The notes: generated by a model from the letters alone, not told the origin. A stretch of 17,683 nucleotides of DNA from JBDRLV01 sp043812755 (GCA_043812755.1 JBDRLV010000029.1:1-17683), one strand, 5' to 3'; shown: positions 1 to 5,228, numbered from the stretch's first letter. Program-made: numbers and translations.

Positions 1-71
1 TTCTGAGGCCAGAATATCTGGCCGAAGAATCTCATTGATCAATGGGATCCTTCGTTATCACTCAGGATGAC
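1..71. repeat. Dispersed palindromic repeat, family A, copy 1 (left-truncated by the window edge)
   Basis: The sequence runs from TTCTGAGG to CTCAGGATGAC and matches the copy at 17602-17683: both share CGAAGAATCTCATT and AATGGGATCCTTCG around a short centre. The ends are inverted relative to each other. This copy contains an extra hairpin, GGCCAGA-ATA-TCTGGCC. The first four bases (GTCA) present in the other copy are missing because the window starts here. Confidence 0.85.
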
Positions 72-78
72 AAGTTAA

Positions 79-483
79 TTATACTTGTTTTTTCTTTTCA
101 TCCTTCCAATCTTTATACACTATTCTAAAGTGTAGCCAGAACAGAGGGATGCTAACTATTAGTAGTGAAATATCTCGCACAGCGTCGCGCTGTTTTTGTG
201 CAGCCTGTCTTTCTATTTCTTTTGCTTGCATTTTTTGACAATATTCTTCATCTTCTACAACCATGTTTTTTGTATCCTCTGTTGGCATTCTTGGTTGAAT
301 TCCACAGGTGTCATAGCTATATGCTTGGTCTGCTTTTGGGAATATATATGATCGCAGTCCTATATTGATAAGATCAGAAACACTTATTATCATAATAACA
401 AGTGTGATTAATGCAACGAGCGCGAAATAGATTCGCAAAATAATTGATCCTCCTTTTGTCATATTGTTTGTTTTAATTTCCAT
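79..483 (-). CDS. Small two-helix membrane protein of unknown function
   Basis: The product has 134 residues. A first hydrophobic helix lies at about residues 14-38 (ILRIYFALVALITLVIMI) and a second near residues 103-120 (ISLLIVSIPLFWLHF). Between them is a charged loop, rich in Gln/Glu/Arg, that contains two Cys. The C-terminus is strongly basic (DWKDEKKKQV). The start chosen is the ATG at 483, because GGAGG lies 7 bases upstream. A TTG further upstream would start inside that ribosome binding site. Proteins with this helix-loop-helix plan are common in Parcubacteria as uncharacterised genes; that is recollection of a general pattern and not a database match. It lies downstream of rplK, where many bacteria have rplA. 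The preceding 300 bases hold a stem-rich stretch that could be its leader. No function can be assigned. Confidence 0.75.
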   Translation of the reverse strand: MEIKTNNMTKGGSIILRIYFALVALITLVIMIISVSDLINIGLRSYIFPKADQAYSYDTCGIQPRMPTEDTKNMVVEDEEYCQKMQAKEIERQAAQKQRDAVRDISLLIVSIPLFWLHFRIVYKDWKDEKKKQV

Positions 484-517
484 TCCTTGATCCTCCAAAA
501 AAATGAAGAGCCCAGGG

Positions 518-790
518 GTGGGGGCGGATTGTCGTAAAGGTGCAACGAGTAGTTGCTACGAATCGCGCCCACGTCACGTTTTGTCGCTTGGTGTCTGTTC
601 CATTGTTCGACTGTCGGCAAGAAGGGCCTACTGGTCTCAGACTCTCGAAGATGAGAGTAAATGGCACCTTAGCAAAGCCTGATGTTCTGCCAATCAAGGG
701 CAGTATGTATGAGGCAAGATACGCCCAAGGTTTAGCTCCCGTATCTTGTGAGCAACGCGGATTCTGGCACGATTTATTGGTCGCGCTGCA
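518..790. ncRNA. Candidate structured RNA or leader of unknown class
   Basis: About 270 bases with no convincing gene and visibly higher GC than the flanks are almost tiled by exact inverted repeats. (1) 518-572: GTGGG/CCCAC, GCG/CGC, ATT/AAT, CGTA/TACG and GCAAC/GTTGC nest into one long bulged hairpin with loop GAGTA. (2) 586-673: GCT, GGTG and CCATT pair with AATGG, CACC and AGC, enclosing ACTCTC/GAGAGT (641-658). (3) 687-703: CTGCC/GGCAG. (4) 715-748: CAAGATACG/CGTATCTTG, 9 bp. (5) 752-789: GCAACGCG/CGCGCTGC with one mismatch. On the minus strand a T7 run follows and the RBS of the 79-483 gene comes next, so it may be a long leader of that gene or a separate RNA. The strand is not resolved: wobble pairs favour plus in one stem and minus in another. 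I do not see the hallmark sequences of tmRNA, RNase P RNA or SRP RNA. Confidence 0.5.
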
Positions 791-809
791 GTTCCTCCTC
801 TATGTTGCT

Positions 810-845
810 CAGATAAACCTCTGAGCATAATCAGAGGTTTATCTG
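810..845. repeat. Perfect 15-bp hairpin
   Basis: CAGATAAACCTCTGA (810-824), loop GCATAA, then the exact complement TCAGAGGTTTATCTG (831-845). No T-run follows on either strand, so it is not a standard intrinsic terminator. It sits between the structured stretch at 518-790 and the repeat fragment at 849-904. Confidence 0.7.
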
Positions 846-848
846 AAC

Positions 849-904
849 CGAAGAACAAAGTTCTTCGACAGATCCTTCGGGAGCTTCGCTCCCTCAGGAT
901 GACA
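849..904. repeat. Family A repeat fragment downstream of rplK
   Basis: GATCCTTCG and CTCAGGATGACA match the right half of the family A copies at the window ends. It contains two small hairpins, CGAAGAAC-AAA-GTTCTTCG (849-867) and GGGAGC-TTC-GCTCCC (879-893). It begins 8 bases after the rplK stop codon. Confidence 0.7.
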
Positions 905-911
905 ATTTGTT

Positions 912-1334
912 TTATTTAATCTCAACACCCATTTGGCGAGCTGTTCCTGCAATAATCTTCATAGCTTGATCAACATCTGTTGTATTCAAGTCAGGCATTT
1001 TCTTTTCAGCAATCTCACGCAACTGAGCTGTTGTAATTGATGCAATTTTATCTGTTAAAGGTTTACTTGACCCCTTTTTTATTTTCGCAGCCATTTTAAT
1101 TAGATCTGATGCTGGAGCCACCTTTGTAACAAAGCTGAATGTTCTGTCCTCATAAACATTAATGATACAAGGAACAGTTTCACCACGTCTGTCAGCAGTA
1201 GCATTGTTAAATTGGTTTACAAAGTCTTGAATATTAAGACCATGCTGACCAAGCGCAGGACCAACTGGTGGCGCTGGTGTTGCACTTCCTCCAGGAACCT
1301 GGAGTTTAATTTGTGTAACTAGTTTTTTTGCCAT
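912..1334 (-). CDS. rplK: Ribosomal protein uL11
   Basis: The 140-residue product is the normal length for bacterial L11. It binds the GTPase-associated region of 23S rRNA at the base of the ribosomal stalk, where elongation factors act. The N-terminal domain carries the family signature around residues 13-35 (VPGGSATPAPPVGPALGQHG, then NIQDF). The C-terminal RNA-binding domain (about 70-140) includes the KKGSSKPL and AGTARQMGVEI regions. The ATG at 1334 begins MAKKLVTQIKLQ, the usual start. It follows secE and nusG in the usual order, but rplA, normally the next gene, is absent here. A small leader hairpin, TGTCCT-TACAT-AGGGCA, lies about 30 bases before the start. A large inverted repeat separates it from nusG. 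Confidence 0.97.
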   Translation of the reverse strand: MAKKLVTQIKLQVPGGSATPAPPVGPALGQHGLNIQDFVNQFNNATADRRGETVPCIINVYEDRTFSFVTKVAPASDLIKMAAKIKKGSSKPLTDKIASITTAQLREIAEKKMPDLNTTDVDQAMKIIAGTARQMGVEIK

Positions 1335-1430
1335 AGCATTTTTGTTGAATGGATTCCTGCCCTATGTAAGGACAAGCTACCATTACTATGTTAGTTTAAT
1401 TATTTACTAATTTGATTGTTAGGTGAATTG

Positions 1431-1537
1431 TGAAAAAAGATGAGATACGAAGTCCTGCAGGCGAATAAAAGCCGAGACGTACAATAGATGTACGTTGAGG
1501 TTTTATGAGCCGGAGGACGAGTAAATCGCTTTTTTCA
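1431..1537. repeat. Large imperfect inverted repeat between nusG and rplK
   Basis: Nested paired blocks run from outside to inside: TGAAAAAAG/CTTTTTTCA (1431-1439, 1529-1537), GTCCT/AGGAC (1452-1456, 1514-1518), GGC/GCC, AAAGCC/GGTTTT with one wobble, and a perfect ACGTACA-ATAGA-TGTACGT tip (1477-1495). The A-tract and T-tract arms mean either strand would give a hairpin followed by a U-run. It could be a terminator or attenuator within the operon, an RNA processing site, or an inserted palindromic element. Confidence 0.65.
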
Positions 1538-1544
1538 AAGCTCA

Positions 1545-2090
1545 CTATATCTTCTTTACCTGCAAAAAGTCAAGCTCAACAGGAGTTTCTCGTCCAAACA
1601 TAGAAACAAGCACTTTTACCTTTCCACGATCATTATCAATATCAGAAACCTTACCTTCAAAGTTTTTAAACGGCCCGTCAATAATTTGCACAGGGGATCC
1701 TTCCTCAACATCAAGAATGTATTCTGGCTCATCAATACCCATACGCTTTTGCAGTGAATTCATTTCTTCTTCAGCCACAGGTGTTGGAGTTGTTCCTGTC
1801 CCAATAAATCCTGTTACATTTGGAGTGTTTCGCACAACATACCAAGAATCGTCTGACACGATCATTTCAACAAGTACATATCCAGGGAATATCTTTTCTT
1901 CAATAATTTTTCGTTTCCCATTCTTAATTTTAATTTTCTTTTCTTTTGGAACTAAGACTGCGAAGATTTTATCTTCCATGTCCATTGTTTCAATACGTTG
2001 CTTAAGGTTTTGGCAAACGTTTTCTTCATAACCAGAATATGTGTGAATTGCATACCATCGTCTGCCATGCTTTGCGGTTTGTTTTGGCAT
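1545..2090 (-). CDS. nusG: Transcription termination/antitermination factor NusG
   Basis: The 181-residue product has the standard two-domain NusG layout. The N-terminal NGN domain (about residues 10-115) binds the RNA polymerase clamp and carries WYAIHTYSGYEENV, IFPGYVLVEM and NTPNVTGFIG. The C-terminal KOW domain (about 128-181) contains EGSPVQIIDGPFKNFEGKV and ends FLQVKKI. NusG suppresses pausing and couples transcription to translation or Rho. That is of interest here because several leader attenuators lie nearby. Its start at 2090 is 22 bases downstream of the secE stop, in one operon. It follows secE and precedes rplK as in most bacteria. Confidence 0.97.
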   Translation of the reverse strand: MPKQTAKHGRRWYAIHTYSGYEENVCQNLKQRIETMDMEDKIFAVLVPKEKKIKIKNGKRKIIEEKIFPGYVLVEMIVSDDSWYVVRNTPNVTGFIGTGTTPTPVAEEEMNSLQKRMGIDEPEYILDVEEGSPVQIIDGPFKNFEGKVSDIDNDRGKVKVLVSMFGRETPVELDFLQVKKI

Positions 2091-2112
2091 ATTTTTATGC
2101 GTTAAAGAACAA

Positions 2113-2307
2113 TTAAGAACTTAATTTTACAAGTTGTTCAAGTCCTAGTTGGAGCAACCAATCAAGACCTCCGAAAAAAAAGGCAATCACAAGGCTGATG
2201 CCAATCACAAGAAGCGAGTAACGGGTTGTGTCCTTTTTTGAAGGCCAGGTTACTTTACGCATTTCTTCTTTTGATTCCTGAATGTAGGAAAACAGTTTGT
2301 TTATCAT
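2113..2307 (-). CDS. secE: Preprotein translocase subunit SecE
   Basis: The 64-residue product matches the short single-helix form of SecE found in most non-enteric bacteria. The family signature is in the amphipathic N-terminal part (EEMRKVTWPSKKDTTRYSLLVI), followed by one transmembrane helix at about residues 31-52 (LLVIGISLVIAFFFGGLDWLL). SecE clamps SecY in the protein-export channel. It is the first gene of the secE-nusG-rplK operon. I see no clear Shine-Dalgarno sequence before the ATG at 2307; a small hairpin (2324-2337) lies in the leader instead. Confidence 0.95.
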   Translation of the reverse strand: MINKLFSYIQESKEEMRKVTWPSKKDTTRYSLLVIGISLVIAFFFGGLDWLLQLGLEQLVKLSS

Positions 2308-2318
2308 ATTTTCTATTC

Positions 2319-2337
2319 TAAAAAGCCCTTCTGGGCT
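2319..2337 (-). promoter_or_regulatory. Hairpin plus T-run in the secE leader
   Basis: Read on the minus strand, AGCCC-AGAA-GGGCT is followed by TTTTTAG. It lies about 5 bases after the predicted transcription start and 17 bases before the secE start codon. It resembles a tiny intrinsic terminator, but so close to the mRNA 5' end it more likely stabilises the message. Confidence 0.5.
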
Positions 2338-2347
2338 CTATACAGAT

Positions 2348-2376
2348 ATACTAGCGTTATTTGATAAATTTGGCAA
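2348..2376 (-). promoter_or_regulatory. Promoter of the secE-nusG-rplK operon
   Basis: Minus strand TTGCCA (2376-2371), 17-base spacer, TAGTAT (2353-2348). This gives a start near 2341 and a leader of about 35 bases to secE. Confidence 0.65.
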
Positions 2377-2399
2377 GGGCTCTGTGCATAAATCATAAT

Positions 2400-2428
2400 T
2401 TGACAGAATTCTTAAAACATAGTAGTTT
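2400..2428 (+). promoter_or_regulatory. Promoter of the leader peptide / amidoligase unit
   Basis: TTGACA (2400-2405), 17-base spacer, TAGTTT (2423-2428). The -35 box is perfect and the -10 box is weak. The predicted start (about 2435) is only a few bases before the leader ORF at 2439. Confidence 0.5.
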
Positions 2429-2438
2429 TTATGTAGAT

Positions 2439-2498
2439 ATGAAACAGATTAACAGTTATTATTACTATAATTTCTCTCTAGCCTGTCAGAAAGGTTAA
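2439..2498 (+). CDS. Leader peptide with four consecutive tyrosines (attenuator)
   Basis: The 19-codon ORF encodes MKQINSYYYYNFSLACQKG. Tyr codons 7-10 (TAT TAT TAC TAT) are followed by Asn and Phe. Runs of one amino acid like this are the hallmark of leader peptides in amino-acid-responsive attenuators. The last codons (2482-2490, CCTGTCAGA) are complementary to the 5' side of the terminator just downstream. The predicted transcription start lies about 4 bases before the ATG and no Shine-Dalgarno is visible, so translation would be nearly leaderless. It is too short to be recognised by homology. Support comes from the Tyr run and its exact placement between promoter, antiterminator segment and terminator. 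Confidence 0.6.
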   Translation: MKQINSYYYYNFSLACQKG

Positions 2499-2550
2499 TT
2501 TTTTCGTTAATTACAAAAATTGAACTCTCTGACAGGACAGAGAGTTTTTT
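2482..2550 (+). promoter_or_regulatory. Transcription attenuator (mutually exclusive hairpins plus terminator)
   Basis: Terminator: AACTCTCTG (2523-2531), loop ACAGGA, CAGAGAGTT (2538-2546), with a T6 run ending at 2550. Antiterminator: CCTGTCAGA (2482-2490) pairs perfectly with TCTGACAGG (2528-2536), which uses part of the terminator's left arm and its loop, so the two cannot coexist. The upstream segment lies inside the last codons of the Tyr-rich leader ORF. A ribosome finishing the leader would mask it and allow termination. A ribosome stalled on the Tyr codons would leave it free and allow read-through. Confidence 0.65.
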
Positions 2551-2565
2551 AGTTAGATTAATTTT

Positions 2566-2694
2566 GGTAGCCACAGCCTTTAGGTTGCGTTCAACTTGAT
2601 GGAACCCTAAAGGGTTCCGCTACAGGGTTTCATCTTGCTGTAGCGGAAGGCTTAAGCCTTCCATGTGATGTGAAAGCTGAAGTTTGCGGCTATT
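2566..2694. repeat. Dispersed repeat, family B, copy 1
   Basis: Bounded by GGTAGCCACA (2566-2575) and TGCGGCTATT (2685-2694), an imperfect inverted pair like those at 14866-14950 and 16263-16377. Inside are GGAACCC-TAAA-GGGTTCC, GCTACAG...CTGTAGC and the perfect palindrome GGAAGGCTTAAGCCTTCC. It lies between the attenuator and the amidoligase gene it would control. Confidence 0.75.
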
Positions 2695-2733
2695 GAGATA
2701 GATAATAAGTTCTTTCCAACTCGGAGGTGGTAT

Positions 2734-3606
2734 ATGATCTGGTTTTTTGTTTTTGTTGCAGTTTGTGCAGCCACGTGGTTTTTTTTGGTTGCATATCAAT
2801 ACTTGAAGCGATTCAACTTTGATCCATCAAAATGCGGATGGCTTGGATGTGAGCTTGAACTGTTCGTTGTTGATCTTGCAAGCGGAAAAGTTGTTGCAAG
2901 GGCTGCTGAAATCATCAATGCAGTAAGTGCTCCATGGTGCAAACCAGAGCTTGGTGCAACACAAGTTGAAATTACAACTGATACTTTGCCAACTGCTGAA
3001 GCAATTGTAAGCCAGCTAATGTCGCGCCTACGCACAGTGCGTCAAGTTGCGCGTGAGCTTGGCCTTGGATTGGTTGCAATGGAATATGCTCCTTATGACA
3101 TACCAATTGATGCGTTTCCTAGTCCGCGCTATGAGCGAATTGCAAACCAGATGAGTGAATATAGGCGCAGAGCAGCAATGCGTCTTGCAGCTTTACACTT
3201 TCATCATGGATGTGGTTCATGGAGTGATGCGTTTCGAGTACACAACGCGTTTGTTAGAAAAATTTCGTGCTCAATGATTCGCGGTGATCATTCGCGTGGA
3301 GCGCGTCATGCAACATTTCAAACATTTCATGCAACAATTATGCCTATGCGAATCTGGAACCGATTCTTTTTTGTAGTGCGCGCAATAGTGCGTGGCTACT
3401 TGAAAGATCCGAAACTTGATTGGTCATGGGAGCGTATTTCAGTTCATGGAACTGTTGAAGGGCGTTCGTATGGGTCAATTGACGATCCTGATGAGATTCT
3501 TGATCTTTTACGTTGGCGTGTAAAAGTAAGCGGTTTGCCAATTCCAAGCGCAGTACAGCAACACGATATACCATCTCGTGAATATGCTCGCGCGGCTCTC
3601 TCTTGA
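2734..3606 (+). CDS. Membrane-anchored GCS2/amidoligase-superfamily protein
   Basis: The 290-residue product begins with one transmembrane helix (about residues 2-22) and continues as a carboxylate-amine ligase-like domain. Signature pieces of the glutamate-cysteine ligase type 2 (GCS2/YbdK) group appear in order: GCELELFVVD (38-47), PELGATQVEITTDTLP (71-86), a helical region, PRYERI (131-136), a His-rich strand HFHHGCG (155-161) and GTVEGRSYGSIDDPDEI (239-255). This superfamily joins an amine to a carboxylate using ATP; the substrate cannot be read from the sequence. At 290 residues it is shorter than the usual roughly 370. The region normally reading HVHVG followed by a Ser/Pro-rich strand is altered, so activity is uncertain. 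Start: ATG 2734 with GGAGG 7 bases upstream. A Tyr-rich leader attenuator lies upstream and an intrinsic terminator overlaps the stop codon. Confidence 0.75.
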   Translation: MIWFFVFVAVCAATWFFLVAYQYLKRFNFDPSKCGWLGCELELFVVDLASGKVVARAAEIINAVSAPWCKPELGATQVEITTDTLPTAEAIVSQLMSRLRTVRQVARELGLGLVAMEYAPYDIPIDAFPSPRYERIANQMSEYRRRAAMRLAALHFHHGCGSWSDAFRVHNAFVRKISCSMIRGDHSRGARHATFQTFHATIMPMRIWNRFFFVVRAIVRGYLKDPKLDWSWERISVHGTVEGRSYGSIDDPDEILDLLRWRVKVSGLPIPSAVQQHDIPSREYARAALS

Positions 3607-3618
3607 GTCGCGTTTTTT
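3591..3618 (+). terminator. Intrinsic terminator overlapping the amidoligase stop codon
   Basis: CGCGGCT (3591-3597), 8-base loop, AGTCGCG (3606-3612) with one G-U pair, then T6 (3613-3618). The TGA stop (3604-3606) lies in the loop and the base of the right arm. Confidence 0.85.
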
Positions 3619-3659
3619 ATTCATTTGTATTAGTTTTCGAAATTTTAAAAGATTGTTGT

Positions 3660-3688
3660 TTGACAATAAAACAAACAAGGATTATATT
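3660..3688 (+). promoter_or_regulatory. Promoter of the acetyltransferase unit
   Basis: TTGACA (3660-3665), 17-base spacer, TATATT (3683-3688). The predicted start near 3695 lies about two bases before a leader ORF and about 187 bases before the acetyltransferase start. Confidence 0.75.
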
Positions 3689-3696
3689 GATTTTGT

Positions 3697-3798
3697 ATGG
3701 AACAAGCAGTCATGGCCAAATTGAATAATTACACTGTGTTGAAAAACACGGCTATTGTGATTATTACAAACTGCGGCTTTGCTGTTTGGTTTGATTGA
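3697..3798 (+). CDS. Putative leader peptide upstream of the acetyltransferase
   Basis: A 33-codon ORF starting MEQAVMAKLNNYTVL and ending TNCGFAVWFD. Its ATG is at the predicted transcription start, so it would be translated as a leaderless message. Codons 27-29 (GGC TTT GCT) overlap 3775-3782, which can pair with the core of the downstream terminator-like hairpin. There is no single-amino-acid run, so the signal is not obvious. It is supported by position and by the same geometry seen upstream of two other genes in this window, not by homology. Confidence 0.45.
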   Translation: MEQAVMAKLNNYTVLKNTAIVIITNCGFAVWFD

Positions 3799-3852
3799 TC
3801 ACACGTTTTTTGATAGATCTCAGCCGCGGCAAAGCCACGGCTGTTTTGTTTT
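3775..3852 (+). promoter_or_regulatory. Candidate attenuator before the acetyltransferase
   Basis: The terminator-like hairpin is CAGCCG (3821-3826) and GGC (3828-3830), loop AAA, then GCC (3834-3836) and CGGCTG (3838-3843), followed by TTTTGTTTTG. GGCTTTGC (3775-3782), inside the leader ORF, is exactly complementary to GCAAAGCC (3829-3836) in the hairpin's inner stem and loop, giving an alternative structure. Further hairpins are GTGTT/AACAC in the leader ORF and TTGCAC/GTGCAA just before the ribosome binding site. No gene lies upstream that would need this hairpin as its terminator. Confidence 0.55.
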
Positions 3853-3881
3853 GCACAAAGGTGCAAAAGGAGGTAGGTGGA

Positions 3882-4775
3882 ATGGACGATCTGTTGCTTC
3901 GAAAAATGTGCGATGATGATATTGATACCATCAACGCTCTTTATATTGAAGAATATGGGCCACACTATCCATACCTTCTCAAGTCAGACATTCAGCGCTT
4001 CAACGAAGGTGTGTTGATTGTTGCAGAGAGCTGTGGGCAAATTGTTGGTTTTGCCAGAGCAGCGACTTTGGGTCACTATACAGGTGTATATGAGTTTGGT
4101 GGTTTGATAATTAGAAATTCATATCGCGAATCTGGGATAGCGCAGATGCTAACCATTGCACGCGTGCGTGAAGTTCATTCGCGTGGGTGTACTGCTGTGT
4201 ATTCAGAACCAGTATGTTACAGACAAGACAAGTCATCGCAGGCTGTTCTTGAACGTTTCAAATTCGTGTATACAGGTATACTTCCTTTCAAGTATCCAGC
4301 GCTCAAACCTGAGGTGCTTGGTGCGCAACCAGAGTCAGTGGTAGTGGCATTGCGTGCAGTTCACTTGGGTTTACAATTACAAGGGCGCGCTTTGTGTATT
4401 CCTGCAAGCATTCGAGCAACAATTGAGTCTATTCTTTCTTTGGAAAAATTAGAAGAAGGGCAGATGTTGCATGATTGCCAGATGCCTGAAGTGATAATAA
4501 GCGATCCGGTTGAACACGGTGGAATGCAAGGGGCTGCGTTTGCAGACGTGCCTGCAAATTGGGTTGAATCCAATGATGCGATTGAAGCCTTAATGCAAAA
4601 TGGATTTTTGTTTGGCGCTTTGCTTCCTGGGTTTGGGCAGACTCAAAGCGGGCAAAGGTTTGATTACATTGTTATGTTCAAGCCTCCGCAAAGGGTTGCT
4701 CTCACAATGGATCTGGTTCATGTTCCTCCAAGCCTTGTTCCTATGTGGTGGTATTTGAAAGGGAAACTCGGTTAA
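3882..4775 (+). CDS. GNAT-family N-acetyltransferase with an extra C-terminal region
   Basis: The 297-residue product is predicted to be cytoplasmic. Residues 1 to about 150 form a GNAT fold: LRKMCDDDIDTINALY opens it, LIVAESCGQIVGFARAA is the central strand pair, and FGGLIIRNSYRESGIAQML followed by a helix and TAVYSEPV corresponds to the acetyl-CoA-binding motif A region. The usual Q/RxxGxG/A is represented by RESGIA. Residues 150-297 match no domain I recognise; they could be a degenerate second GNAT repeat or a substrate-binding lid. The start is ATG 3882, chosen for AAAGGAGG upstream; the frame is open further but lacks another ribosome binding site. A long structured leader with its own promoter and an attenuator-like hairpin precedes it. 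A strong terminator follows directly, so it is monocistronic. Confidence 0.75.
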   Translation: MDDLLLRKMCDDDIDTINALYIEEYGPHYPYLLKSDIQRFNEGVLIVAESCGQIVGFARAATLGHYTGVYEFGGLIIRNSYRESGIAQMLTIARVREVHSRGCTAVYSEPVCYRQDKSSQAVLERFKFVYTGILPFKYPALKPEVLGAQPESVVVALRAVHLGLQLQGRALCIPASIRATIESILSLEKLEEGQMLHDCQMPEVIISDPVEHGGMQGAAFADVPANWVESNDAIEALMQNGFLFGALLPGFGQTQSGQRFDYIVMFKPPQRVALTMDLVHVPPSLVPMWWYLKGKLG

Positions 4776-4782
4776 TTTTCTT

Positions 4783-4807
4783 ACCGGCTTTTGCAAGCCG
4801 GTTTTTT
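4783..4807 (+). terminator. Intrinsic terminator of the acetyltransferase gene
   Basis: ACCGGCTT (4783-4790), loop TTGC, AAGCCGGT (4795-4802), then a run of T to 4807. It is a perfect 8-bp stem. Confidence 0.92.
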
Positions 4808-4854
4808 CTTTACAATAAATGTATATTGATTTAATGTGATCGCAAGGAGGCAAC

Positions 4855-5142
4855 ATGAGACTCATAATAATTTTGATTGGCATTTGGGATGAACCAAAAA
4901 CCATTCAGGAGCTGTTTGAGCTTTTTACAACAAAAGATGAGGGTAAGTATGCATATGGATCTGCCATATCAATGATTCCTGATATTGAGAACCTCAGACG
5001 AAGTGGATTTATAGGTTCTGATGATAGTGGTGACAAAATAAGAATTACGCAAGATGGTCGCAGAGCTATGCTTAAAAGTCCAGAAATGCGTTTGTTAAAG
5101 CTCTTTTTTGATAGGATTCCTTTGGAAAACTTCACCGGCTAA
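4855..5142 (+). CDS. Small winged-helix-like protein of unknown function
   Basis: The 95-residue product is predicted to be soluble. A helix pair (residues 14-50) is followed by DIENLRRSGFIGSDDSGDKI and RITQDGRRAML. This looks like a recognition helix followed by the beta-wing and ITxxGRxAL segment of winged helix-turn-helix proteins, suggesting DNA binding, though the resemblance is by eye only. The N-terminus (MRLIIILIGIW) is a single hydrophobic stretch too short for a membrane span. AGGAGG lies 4 bases before the ATG at 4855. A possible weak promoter (TTTACA at 4809, TAATGT at 4832) lies between the previous terminator and the gene. A terminator overlaps the stop codon, so it stands alone. 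Confidence 0.65.
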   Translation: MRLIIILIGIWDEPKTIQELFELFTTKDEGKYAYGSAISMIPDIENLRRSGFIGSDDSGDKIRITQDGRRAMLKSPEMRLLKLFFDRIPLENFTG

Positions 5143-5158
5143 TGTAGTCGGTTTTTTT
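5134..5158 (+). terminator. Intrinsic terminator overlapping the stop of the 4855-5142 gene
   Basis: ACCGGCT (5134-5140), loop AATGT, AGTCGGT (5146-5152) with one G-U pair, then T to 5158. The TAA stop starts on the last base of the left arm. This is the same overlap style as the terminator at 3591-3618. Confidence 0.88.
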
Positions 5159-5161
5159 AGT

Positions 5162-5199
5162 ACCGACAAACTTGGCCCACATGGGCCGAGTTTGTCGGT
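5162..5199. repeat. 17-bp hairpin between two convergent terminators
   Basis: ACCGACAAACTTGGCCC (5162-5178), loop ACAT, then its complement (5183-5199) with a single T/G wobble. There is no adjoining T-run on the far side. It may act as a transcription barrier between converging genes, or be a mobile palindrome. Confidence 0.75.
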
Positions 5200-5204
5200 C
5201 GAAA

Positions 5205-5228
5205 CAAAAAACCTACCCGTAGGTAGGT
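5205..5228 (-). terminator. Intrinsic terminator of the 5238-6182 gene
   Basis: On the minus strand: ACCTACC, loop TACG, GGTAGGT, then a T6 run (5210-5205). It lies 9 bases after the stop codon. Confidence 0.85.

Noticed and set aside
484..498. Upstream TTG start for the 79-483 gene
   Set aside because: It would begin in the Shine-Dalgarno GGAGG that serves the ATG at 483.
540..824. 94-codon plus-strand open frame in the structured stretch (and a 74-codon frame on the minus strand, 473-697)
   Set aside because: No ribosome binding site, atypical composition, and both run through perfect inverted repeats; RNA structure explains the region better.
518..850. tmRNA, RNase P RNA or SRP RNA at this place
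   Set aside because: No tRNA-like 3' end or alanine-rich tag ORF for tmRNA, no GAGGAAAGUC/ACAGAA pair for RNase P, no GGAAG tetraloop motif for SRP. Weak resemblances (AAGGTGCAA, GGCAGAAC) are too short.
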